Program-made: the position numbers and the translations under genes | Notes under the pieces: generated by a model | The model's input: the letters and a program-made list of their open reading frames with translations, nothing else | Databases searched by the model: none | What the model was told of the DNA's origin: nothing | Source of the DNA: Gracilimonas sp. | Lineage (GTDB): Bacteria > Bacteroidota > Rhodothermia > Balneolales > Balneolaceae | Assembly: GCF_040218225.1 (NCBI RefSeq) | Contig: NZ_JAVJQO010000004.1 | Location: 558,001 to 622,000, forward strand | Length of the DNA: 64,000 nucleotides | Direction: 5' to 3' | Part shown: positions 25,757 to 32,022 of the stretch, piece after piece | How positions within the stretch are numbered: the stretch's first letter is position 1 | How the letters are laid out: every line of letters starts with the position of its first letter

Positions 25757-26047
25757 ATGAACTTTGATTCATTTATAGACGACCTGTTACAGCGAATCGA
25801 GACGATAGTAGAACGGGTACTCTTAAACGTATTCGAGAGTAAACTTCCTGCGGTTATTCGCAAGACCAACCGAAAGGAATTCATCACAACAGAAGAACTA
25901 GAAGAGCTTACCGACTGGTCAAGAGGCAAGATATACTACCTGAGAAAAGAACAAGGTCTGCCATATATCAAAGAAGGTCGAAGCGTACTGTTCAAAATGG
26001 AAGACATTGAGCAGTACCTGGAAGAAAATAAAATCCGGATTGATTAA
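25757..26047 (+). CDS. Excisionase-like helix-turn-helix protein
   Basis: The 96-aa protein has a MerR/Xis-type winged helix in its C-terminal half: FITTEELEELTDWSRGKIYYLRK, then GLPYIKEGRSVLFKMEDIEQYLEENK. This helix-turn-helix_17 pattern is typical of excisionases and element regulators in Bacteroidota. The start is fixed by a strong GAAGGAGA site, uncommon in this genome. It ends 11 bp before the Rep gene. It may act as recombination directionality factor or as regulator of Rep. Confidence 0.85.
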   Translation: MNFDSFIDDLLQRIETIVERVLLNVFESKLPAVIRKTNRKEFITTEELEELTDWSRGKIYYLRKEQGLPYIKEGRSVLFKMEDIEQYLEENKIRID

Positions 26048-26058
26048 GGCCATTTGTT

Positions 26059-27156
26059 ATGAGTCAATCAGTCATAGATGATTTTGATTTTCAACTCGAA
26101 AGTCCAGAAATACAATCGTTAATAAGAAAGGATATAAAACGGTATCAGAAACAGTTTTACTGCGTCAGTGAGGAACAGCGCAGGCAGTTTGAACTGCTAA
26201 ATACTTTTAAACGTCCGTATTATGAAGCCAAGCATAACGATTACCATTCGAAGGGGTTAATTGAGGTTCACGGGAATAGCTGTAAGATTACATTAGACCC
26301 GTTAACAGATATTCAGAAGTTTGGAAAACTGCGGGATGAGCTCCAACGACAAGAAAGACCAAGTGAGCGAATAACGGATAACGTTAATTTTAATCATCAA
26401 TACAAAAAGACAGGTAAAGCATTCTTTAAGCGTGTAGATGATGACTATGCTAACGAACCACCTAAAAGAAGAAAAGGGGATATCAAAGGGCTAACAAAGA
26501 ATTCAAGAAGGCGGTTATTGATTCGGGTTAACCAGTGTAATCCCGATGACATCACTAAATTCTTTCATGTAGTGCTTACCTACCCGTCCAGATATCCTGC
26601 AGACGGAAAAGAACACAAAGCAGATTTAGACGCATTTTTGAAGCGTTGCAAAAGAAAGTACAGTGAAGAGATAGAGTATCTTTGGCGGTTAGAGTTTCAA
26701 GGACGTGGAGCACCTCACTATCATTTAATGATGTACTTACCTGAAGATCAAAATATAGTAGATGTTCGAAAGTGGATTTTGCAAAACTGGTATGAGGTTG
26801 CTCAACGATTTTGGGATACTAAACTAATAGATCATTCAAAAGTTGGGACATCAGTTGACCGAATGTTTAGTCTAAAAGGTGGAAGATATTTAACGAAATA
26901 CATTGCAAAGAGTGACGATGATATTCCCGAAAATCAGGGAAGATTGTGGGGGTGTTCAAGGAATTGGGGAGATGTAGTTTTAAAGCAAGTAGAGCTAACC
27001 AAAAAACAGCTTATTCATTTTAGAAGGTTAGTTAAGCGATTTTTAAAAGGTCAGAAAAGAATGCAGAAAATGGCTACTCAGCCAATGAACTTAGTGGTAT
27101 TTGGCCACTGGAGCTTTTTCACTCATGCCATCGATTGGGTGAAAGACGTGTACTGA
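26059..27156 (+). CDS. HUH rolling-circle replication initiator (G2P/ORF2-like Rep)
   Basis: The 365-aa protein carries the three HUH motifs in order. Motif I is FHVVLTYPSRYP (about 167-178), motif II is the metal-binding GRGAPHYHLMMY (about 214-225), and motif III is GGRYLTKYIAKS (near 273-284), with Tyr as the likely nicking nucleophile and Lys downstream. This is the layout of the replication-associated proteins of small plasmids, microviruses and filamentous phages. It would nick a double-strand origin and start rolling-circle replication of the excised circle. A strong terminator follows. Confidence 0.88.
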   Translation: MSQSVIDDFDFQLESPEIQSLIRKDIKRYQKQFYCVSEEQRRQFELLNTFKRPYYEAKHNDYHSKGLIEVHGNSCKITLDPLTDIQKFGKLRDELQRQERPSERITDNVNFNHQYKKTGKAFFKRVDDDYANEPPKRRKGDIKGLTKNSRRRLLIRVNQCNPDDITKFFHVVLTYPSRYPADGKEHKADLDAFLKRCKRKYSEEIEYLWRLEFQGRGAPHYHLMMYLPEDQNIVDVRKWILQNWYEVAQRFWDTKLIDHSKVGTSVDRMFSLKGGRYLTKYIAKSDDDIPENQGRLWGCSRNWGDVVLKQVELTKKQLIHFRRLVKRFLKGQKRMQKMATQPMNLVVFGHWSFFTHAIDWVKDVY

Positions 27157-27190
27157 TGTAAGTTGCTTACCATAGAACTATCAAAGCTTT

Positions 27191-27220
27191 AAAGGCGTGC
27201 ACACCGTTGCACGCCTTTTG
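27191..27220 (+). terminator. Terminator of the rep transcript
   Basis: AAAGGCGTGCA and TGCACGCCTTT form an 11-bp stem ending in a short T run, 34 bp after the rep stop. Confidence 0.85.
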
Positions 27221-27231
27221 TGCATTAATGA

Positions 27232-27257
27232 TTATAGTAAATGGACGTTTTACTATA
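27232..27257. other. 26-bp inverted repeat between rep and cargo
   Basis: TTATAGTAAA and TTTACTATAA are exact complements around a 6-bp spacer TGGACG. It is not followed by a T tract, so it is not an obvious terminator. Candidate roles are the Rep nick-site hairpin (double-strand origin) or an operator. Confidence 0.4.
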
Positions 27258-27272
27258 AGTAATCACAGATAC

Positions 27273-27294
27273 AAAAAATGCCCGATTAAGGGCA
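27273..27294 (-). terminator. Short terminator of the minus-strand 131-aa/424-aa operon
   Basis: On the minus strand TGCCC-TTAATC-GGGCA is followed by TTTTTT. It lies 58 bp past the stop of the 424-aa gene. The 27295-27351 stretch between them is oddly GC-rich and unexplained. Confidence 0.6.
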
Positions 27295-27351
27295 CGAAAA
27301 GGTGGTGAAGCAGCGAGCGGGCTTGTTTATAGTCCCATATTTCGCCAACAC

Positions 27352-28626
27352 CTATTCTTCAATCATAAAATGTGACATAAGTGTGTCTTCGATCTTGGGA
27401 TCTCTAATACCTGGCTTTTTCTCAATCTTCCTTTCTATATGTATCTTATATAAATCCCTGAAGTTCAATCTCACTATTGAATCTTCAATCCTATTGTCAA
27501 AATAACCGCTAAACAATTCGTTTTTAGTTGACTCGAAGTTAAAGTGGCCAGTATTACAATTTAAGGCTGTAAATCTACCATTTACATCGAATTGATCACT
27601 ATCTGTAAATGAGAGATCTGTAATTTTATTTTTTGCTCTATCTGCCCTTAGAAGACTGAAATTGGATTTATAATGTGTTCCTGTTTGTGGCTTCAACCAA
27701 CCTATGTCTAGTTTTAAATCACGTTTAATTATTTCATCTAAAAAATCGATGTAGGATGAGATAGAATAGTCGCTAAGGATTTGAAATACCTCAATGTTAT
27801 TCTCTTTAGAAATACTTTCATTAAATAGCATAAAGATTTTTTCTGCTATTGCTTCGGTAGTTGATGACTTGTCAAAAAATGAAGGCTGTGAAAATTTTGG
27901 TCTTAAGAATATACTATATGAAGCAGCCGCATTATGGAATACCTCTGTTTTTGCAAACTGAATTACTTCTCTATGCTTATCGGTTTTGGAAGATATTTTA
28001 CCTCTATTCTTTCCTAGATAAGTATCATAAGCTATTTCTCTATAAACCTTGTCAAATTCAGTAATTGCAACTCCTAACAGGTCTGTATCTATTGTACCAT
28101 ACTTAACCCCTTCACCTGCTAATAAATGAAGGTTGAAGGTCTCAGAGTTTGATTCATAACTAACGGCTTTATGGATGTAGTCATTTATATTAGTACTACT
28201 AAGCTTTTCACGGTTGAATTCTTTTAATATTTTTTCGTAATCAACAATATTTTCTCGATCTGCATAAACATCATATCTTGGCAAATAATCGTCTGGGAAT
28301 TCAGTCTTATTAGCAATTACAACTTTATCCTCTTCCCCTCCATTATCTACAAAGAAGCCAAAACCATCTACCGGATTGAGCATAAGCTGACGATGACTTA
28401 TCTCTCCATTTATAAAGTTCAACAATAGGTAGTTATTCGTTTTAAAGAAGTAATACCTATCTGTTTTGCCGTCATCGCTACAATCTAACCACTCCCTTAC
28501 AATAGGAAAGCCATCTTTTGATTTATAAACAACTGTTGAGGGGAATTCTTCAAACAATAAAGTTCCTACCCTTACTAGTTCACTATAAGGTAATACCTCA
28601 ACCGTTAAGGCTTTTATTTCTTGCAT
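27352..28626 (-). CDS. Hypothetical cargo protein, 424 aa (DUF6575-like N-terminus possible)
   Basis: No signal peptide or transmembrane helix is seen. The N-terminal 100 residues (GTLLFEEFPSTVVYKSKDG, then VREWLDCSDDGKTDRYYFFK) read as a small beta-rich domain that reminds me of DUF6575; this assignment is weak. The middle and C-terminal parts have no motif I recognise. Its start lies 1 bp after the stop of the 131-aa gene, so translation is coupled. It is AT-rich and carried by the integrative element opposite to the replication genes, which is where such elements often carry accessory or defence genes. Confidence 0.6.
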   Translation of the reverse strand: MQEIKALTVEVLPYSELVRVGTLLFEEFPSTVVYKSKDGFPIVREWLDCSDDGKTDRYYFFKTNNYLLLNFINGEISHRQLMLNPVDGFGFFVDNGGEEDKVVIANKTEFPDDYLPRYDVYADRENIVDYEKILKEFNREKLSSTNINDYIHKAVSYESNSETFNLHLLAGEGVKYGTIDTDLLGVAITEFDKVYREIAYDTYLGKNRGKISSKTDKHREVIQFAKTEVFHNAAASYSIFLRPKFSQPSFFDKSSTTEAIAEKIFMLFNESISKENNIEVFQILSDYSISSYIDFLDEIIKRDLKLDIGWLKPQTGTHYKSNFSLLRADRAKNKITDLSFTDSDQFDVNGRFTALNCNTGHFNFESTKNELFSGYFDNRIEDSIVRLNFRDLYKIHIERKIEKKPGIRDPKIEDTLMSHFMIEE

Positions 28627-28627
28627 T

Positions 28628-29023
28628 TTAAATTAATGAGTCAACAATGGCGAATTTACTACTTAAATCAACTCCAACATACTCATGAAGGTCAAAATGT
28701 CCTTGTTCATTAGAGTCACATGAAATGCCATCATCCACACTTAAGTTGCCGTTAGCTACATTTTGACCCAACTTCTTATATAGATACGTTTTGTCTTTTG
28801 TAATTTCTTTAAACCGGCTTTTTGCTTGTTCAATTGTATCAAAAAAAGATACCGCCCAAAGCCCACAGTCCCGCTTATCTCTTTCTGGAGTAATTTTAAT
28901 GGGAGGAAGAAAATTATTCGGATGGTTTATATCATCAAAAACCCATCTAAATGCCTCACGATCTTTTGGTGAATAGTCATCCAAATTACAGTGGTCAACT
29001 TCCTGCTCGTACTTTAACTCCAT
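28628..29023 (-). CDS. Hypothetical cargo protein, 131 aa, coupled to the 424-aa gene
   Basis: This soluble, acidic protein has no recognised domain. The central part reads like a small alpha/beta fold (WAVSFFDTIEQAKSRFKEI). It is the first gene of a two-gene operon with a 120-bp upstream region. The 1-bp spacing to the following gene suggests a complex or toxin-antidote-like stoichiometry, but nothing in either sequence proves this. Confidence 0.6.
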   Translation of the reverse strand: MELKYEQEVDHCNLDDYSPKDREAFRWVFDDINHPNNFLPPIKITPERDKRDCGLWAVSFFDTIEQAKSRFKEITKDKTYLYKKLGQNVANGNLSVDDGISCDSNEQGHFDLHEYVGVDLSSKFAIVDSLI

Positions 29024-29145
29024 TCGCTAGTATAAATTATTTTATCTAATGATCCTATATGGTTCCTAAGATGTAATAGATAGTTGTCATCTATATCAAA
29101 TTATTAGATTTCAACGATTAAAAAAACATCTAAAATCCAATATTT

Positions 29146-29196
29146 GTTATACCTATATAACAATAAAACCCTGTAAATCAATGATTTACAGGGTTT
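29146..29196. repeat. Internal copy of the element's right-end sequence with terminator
   Basis: The stretch has GTTATACCTAT, then a 31-bp perfect inverted repeat (arms AAACCCTGTAAATCA). The same order with minor changes occurs at 30730-30791 next to the tRNA. The hairpin terminates the minus-strand STAS gene ending at 29218. Together the two copies bracket the GHKL/STAS/Cys-rich cassette. Confidence 0.7.
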
Positions 29197-29217
29197 ATAA
29201 TCTAGTTTAGTAAATTT

Positions 29218-29550
29218 TTAAACAGTCATTAAATCTGCTTCTGATTTTTTTTGTTTAAAATCTTCTCTAACAATTTCACTTTTATTAGATACTAATTTAT
29301 CCATTTTTGAAACTTGATGATTCATATTCATCTTATGAATATTACTAAACCTTTTTTCAGCTAATAAAGAATTTAGTTCATCTAAAAAAGACCTAGAAGC
29401 AAATTCAATATCTTTAAAATCAATGACTACATTAGGATAAAGAGTCTTTTTAATCTCTTTATTATATAAAGTGCGTGCTGTCGCTCTATTACTCAAAACG
29501 CTTACATTAAGCTTCTTACTAAGATCGATATGTTTAGCGAATATATTCAT
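29218..29550 (-). CDS. STAS-like (DUF4325) protein
   Basis: The 110-aa protein fits the DUF4325 pattern: an N-terminal region LSNRATARTLYNKEI, then NVVIDFKDIEFASRSFLDEL, the STAS-like beta strand plus conserved SRSFxDEL motif, and a C-terminal IHKMNMNHQVSKM. STAS folds serve as switchable protein partners, as in SpoIIAA-like anti-anti-sigma factors. It overlaps the GHKL ATPase gene by 17 bp, so the two almost certainly act together, the ATPase perhaps phosphorylating or binding the STAS protein. Confidence 0.75.
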   Translation of the reverse strand: MNIFAKHIDLSKKLNVSVLSNRATARTLYNKEIKKTLYPNVVIDFKDIEFASRSFLDELNSLLAEKRFSNIHKMNMNHQVSKMDKLVSNKSEIVREDFKQKKSEADLMTV

Positions 29551-30403
29551 AGATATCTAGTTTTTGTGCGGGTTTAGTAAAACCCATGTTTACAATAGTA
29601 CCATTCCAATCAAGATTTTGCAAATTCAGGAAGGTTTTTCGGCCTTGGCTATCTACATAATAACCTGCTGTACCACTTATAACGCAAAAATACCCGTTTA
29701 GTTCATTATTTGATAAAAGATTTATTGCGTTTCTAATACCTGTACCCCTTTTGGTCGAGCCAAATTCATCTTTTGCAGATAGAAATTCTTCTATTACTTT
29801 TTGCATAGCATCAATTTCAGATTCAACATTTCTCCCAGCATTTAATAAAGACTCATACATACCTATACCATTATCAGCTAAACAAATCTCACAAGAATCA
29901 TTTCCCGGCCAATACTGTGAAAATATAATACTAGTTGATGCTTCTGAGTGTTCAAATATATTATCAATCATTTCTGTAATTAATAAAGCTGATACATCTT
30001 TCCCTATTCTTTGGAGAAATTGTTTATCTGTAATTATATTTCTTTCTAAAAGGGAAATATAAATATCAGATAGTGATCTTAACTTCTGTTCTTTGCCCTC
30101 ATAGTCCAAATTTGTTAAATCAGCTCTTGTAAGAGGTAAATAGGTTCCGTTATTATCAGTATAATATTCTACCTCTTGTCCGCTAGGAAACCCAATAGTG
30201 CCTAAATATCCAGGAATGTCAGAAAAAGATAAATTCTTCGAAAGACCCATTATTGATAGAGGAACAATTGAAATTGGCCGAGCAAAACCGCAAGAATTAA
30301 AAGTAACCTCAGCGCCATCTGGTAATACTGATAACGCCCGCATATTATTTATGGATTCCTTCACTCTTTCGAAAGCATCCCAACTATTACCAATGTCAAT
30401 CAT
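29534..30403 (-). CDS. GHKL-family ATP-binding protein (histidine-kinase-like ATPase)
   Basis: The 289-aa protein has a C-terminal HATPase domain with N-box LITEMIDNIFEHSEAS (about 137-152), G1 box LADNGIGM (about 174-181) and G2 box STKRGTGI (about 213-220). The N-terminal 130 residues have no transmembrane helix and no H-box, so it is not a classical sensor kinase; it resembles SpoIIAB/RsbW-type or MORC-like ATPases in layout. The gene overlaps the STAS-like gene and is carried by the integrative element. Sensing of phage or stress is an inference from context. Confidence 0.82.
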   Translation of the reverse strand: MIDIGNSWDAFERVKESINNMRALSVLPDGAEVTFNSCGFARPISIVPLSIMGLSKNLSFSDIPGYLGTIGFPSGQEVEYYTDNNGTYLPLTRADLTNLDYEGKEQKLRSLSDIYISLLERNIITDKQFLQRIGKDVSALLITEMIDNIFEHSEASTSIIFSQYWPGNDSCEICLADNGIGMYESLLNAGRNVESEIDAMQKVIEEFLSAKDEFGSTKRGTGIRNAINLLSNNELNGYFCVISGTAGYYVDSQGRKTFLNLQNLDWNGTIVNMGFTKPAQKLDIYEYIR

Positions 30404-30459
30404 CTAAAATATTTTTTGACAAAGGTAACGATTATTTAAGGTTTTACTTACTACTTAAA

Positions 30460-30666
30460 TTAAGTTGTGTGACAGGGCTTAGAACACGTTTCACACCCGT
30501 TTGATTGGGGATAAACTTTTTTTGCTTCTTTTACTGCACTTGCACAACTATCATGCGAACCCAAGCTGGTATAGCTTTTAATTTTGGGAAACCAAATACA
30601 CGAAGTTTTATGAACTTCATGGTCTCCATTATTCTGAGCATTGTCATTAACTACATAATTTGGCAT
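30460..30666 (-). CDS. Small Cys-rich conserved hypothetical protein
   Basis: The 68-aa protein has the pattern NYVVNDNAQNNGDHEVHK, then SC, a mid-region with CASAVKEAKKVYP, and a C-terminal NGCETCSKPCHTT. This matches a widespread short family I have seen annotated only as hypothetical. The Cys and His residues suggest one bound metal ion. It is upstream of the GHKL gene on the same strand (56-bp gap) and inside the same repeat-bounded cassette. Confidence 0.75.
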   Translation of the reverse strand: MPNYVVNDNAQNNGDHEVHKTSCIWFPKIKSYTSLGSHDSCASAVKEAKKVYPQSNGCETCSKPCHTT

Positions 30667-30729
30667 AATATCCCCGAATTTTATTAAAGGTTAATAGTAA
30701 GAGCGAGTTCAGAACAATTCCTTACAAAT

Positions 30730-30790
30730 GTTATACCTATATTATACCCATAAAACAACAAAACCCTGCAAATCAATGACTTACAGGGTT
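30730..30790 (-). repeat. Right-end sequence: GTTATACCT-type pair plus tRNA terminator
   Basis: GTTATACCT at 30730 and ATTATACCC at 30741 (11 bp apart) are followed by the hairpin AACCCTG...CAGGGTT (30762-30790) with a T-rich run on the minus strand. It terminates tRNA-Arg and matches the internal copy at 29146. Confidence 0.7.
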
Positions 30791-30793
30791 TAA

Positions 30794-30816
30794 AAGTACG
30801 CCCGGAAGGATTCGAA
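30794..30816 (-). repeat. Right attachment site inside tRNA-Arg
   Basis: These 23 bp are identical to 22024-22046. They cover the tRNA 3' end from the T-loop through the discriminator base plus 3 bp downstream, so the integrating element rebuilt the gene. Confidence 0.9.
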
Positions 30817-30870
30817 CCCTCAGCCTTCTGATCCGAAGTCAGACGCTCTATCCGGTTGAGCTACGGGCGC
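30797..30870 (-). tRNA. tRNA-Arg (anticodon UCG)
   Basis: The 74-nt cloverleaf has acceptor stem GCGCCCG/CGGGCGT (first pair G-U), D-arm GCTC/GAGC, anticodon stem TCTGA/TCAGA with loop CTTCGGA, and T-arm GAGGG-TTCGAAT-CCTTC. The anticodon is TCG in the loop, decoding CGA/CGN arginine codons. CCA is not encoded. The 3' end serves as the integration target of the island on its left, and the terminator now used comes from the element. Confidence 0.96.
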
Positions 30871-30895
30871 AGATGTTTTGAATATCGAACACTGA

Positions 30896-30913
30896 ACATT
30901 CAATATTGAATGT
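30896..30913. promoter_or_regulatory. 18-bp perfect palindrome upstream of tRNA-Arg
   Basis: ACATTCAATATTGAATGT is its own reverse complement and lies 26-43 bp before the tRNA 5' end, in the promoter region of this minus-strand gene. It could be an operator or a member of an intergenic repeat family. Confidence 0.35.
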
Positions 30914-30994
30914 CGAAGTATTCTTTCAGCATTTCAAAAGGGCATCAAATATAAGAAGAGTTGTACTCAGAAACATCTAAAATCAGCTTCTGAT

Positions 30995-31996
30995 TTATAA
31001 TATCAGCATGGCATCACCGAAAGAGTAGAACCTGTATTCTTCATTAATGGCATGTTCATAAACCCGTTTCATTTCATCGAATCCCATAAAAGCGGCAACC
31101 AGCATAAGGAGGGTGCTTTTGGGAAGGTGAAAGTTGGTAATCAAAGCATCAACTGCTTTAAAGGAATAGCCCGGAGTGATGAAAATGTCGGTTTCCCTGC
31201 TTTCCGGGGTGAATTCTCGTTCTGAGTTAGAGGCGGTCTCCAAAACGCGGATACTGGTTGTGCCAACGGCCGTTATATGTTTGGCTGAATTCAATTCTTT
31301 ACATGTGGATTCTGTAAGCTGAAACCATTCGCTGTGCATGTTGTGTTCGTCCAGGTTTTCCGTTTTAACCGGGGCAAAGGTGCCCAGTCCCACATGCAGG
31401 GTGACTTCCGTTTTCTTTATCCCTACATCTTTCAGTTTAGCAAGCAATTCATCCGTGAAATGAAGACCGGCCGTAGGAGCGGCCTTACTTCCCAAATCCT
31501 TCGCATAAACGGTTTGATACTCATCGGAAAGAGATTCATCCTGCTCGATGTAAGGAGGAAAGGGGGTGTATTTATACGGTTCCAGCTTTGGGTCGTCCAT
31601 ATCACAGGACAGCACCAGGGTTCGTAATCCGTCTTCGGCAATATTGATTACTCTCGCGGAGATGTCTTCAGCCAATTGAAGCTTTTTGCCCTGCTTAAAC
31701 TTCTTGCCGGGACGCACCATTGCTTCAATGGTGTTGTTGTTGCTGACGGAGGTTACAAATAGCTCTTTCTTTCCGTCATCAAACAGCAGCCGGCACTTCT
31801 CAACTTTGCTGTTATTAACCACCATAGTGGTATCATCCGGCAGGTAGTTGCCGATATTGTAGAAATAGTCATCGGTTATGCTTTTGTCTTCCCGGTTATA
31901 AATCAGCAGGCGTGCATGATCTCGGGGATGGGCCGGGGACTGGGCGATGAGCTTTTCGGGAAGATTGTAGTCAAAATCAGAAAGGGTAAATTTCAT
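30995..31996 (-). CDS. queA: S-adenosylmethionine:tRNA ribosyltransferase-isomerase QueA
   Basis: QueA transfers and isomerises the ribosyl part of SAM onto preQ1-modified tRNA to make epoxyqueuosine. The 333-aa protein has the typical start FDYNLPEKLIAQSPAHPRDHARLL, the segment AAPTAGLHFTDELL, VTLHVGLGTFAPV and the end NFHLPKSTLLMLVAAF followed by YRFYSFGDAMLI. Length is normal. It is the first recognisable core gene beyond the tRNA and is preceded by a lipoprotein pair on the same strand. Confidence 0.97.
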   Translation of the reverse strand: MKFTLSDFDYNLPEKLIAQSPAHPRDHARLLIYNREDKSITDDYFYNIGNYLPDDTTMVVNNSKVEKCRLLFDDGKKELFVTSVSNNNTIEAMVRPGKKFKQGKKLQLAEDISARVINIAEDGLRTLVLSCDMDDPKLEPYKYTPFPPYIEQDESLSDEYQTVYAKDLGSKAAPTAGLHFTDELLAKLKDVGIKKTEVTLHVGLGTFAPVKTENLDEHNMHSEWFQLTESTCKELNSAKHITAVGTTSIRVLETASNSEREFTPESRETDIFITPGYSFKAVDALITNFHLPKSTLLMLVAAFMGFDEMKRVYEHAINEEYRFYSFGDAMLIL

Positions 31997-32022
31997 TCTT
32001 AACTAATTGTTGCTATGCAATT

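Larger units (their letters stand above)
22024..30816. mobile_element. Integrative element in tRNA-Arg(UCG), about 8.8 kb, with integrase, excisionase-like protein and HUH Rep
   Basis: The element is bounded by 23-bp direct repeats of the tRNA 3' end. The plus strand encodes a tyrosine recombinase, small membrane proteins, an unknown protein, an excisionase-like HTH protein and a rolling-circle Rep; the minus strand carries two cargo modules and a Cys-rich peptide. It lacks a relaxase, conjugation genes, a Zot-like ATPase or capsid genes, so it is neither a full ICE nor a complete filamentous phage. An integrative plasmid or satellite lifestyle is the best inference. It is visibly more AT-rich than the flanking chromosome. 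Confidence 0.88.

Noticed and set aside
22024-30816. Filamentous prophage (inovirus)
   Set aside because: The Rep type and small membrane proteins fit, but no Zot-like ATPase and no clear major coat protein with signal peptide are present.
22024-30816. CRISPR array or Cas genes within the island
   Set aside because: The repeated words are 8 bp, occur in both orientations and lack regular spacers; no Cas motif is found anywhere in the window.
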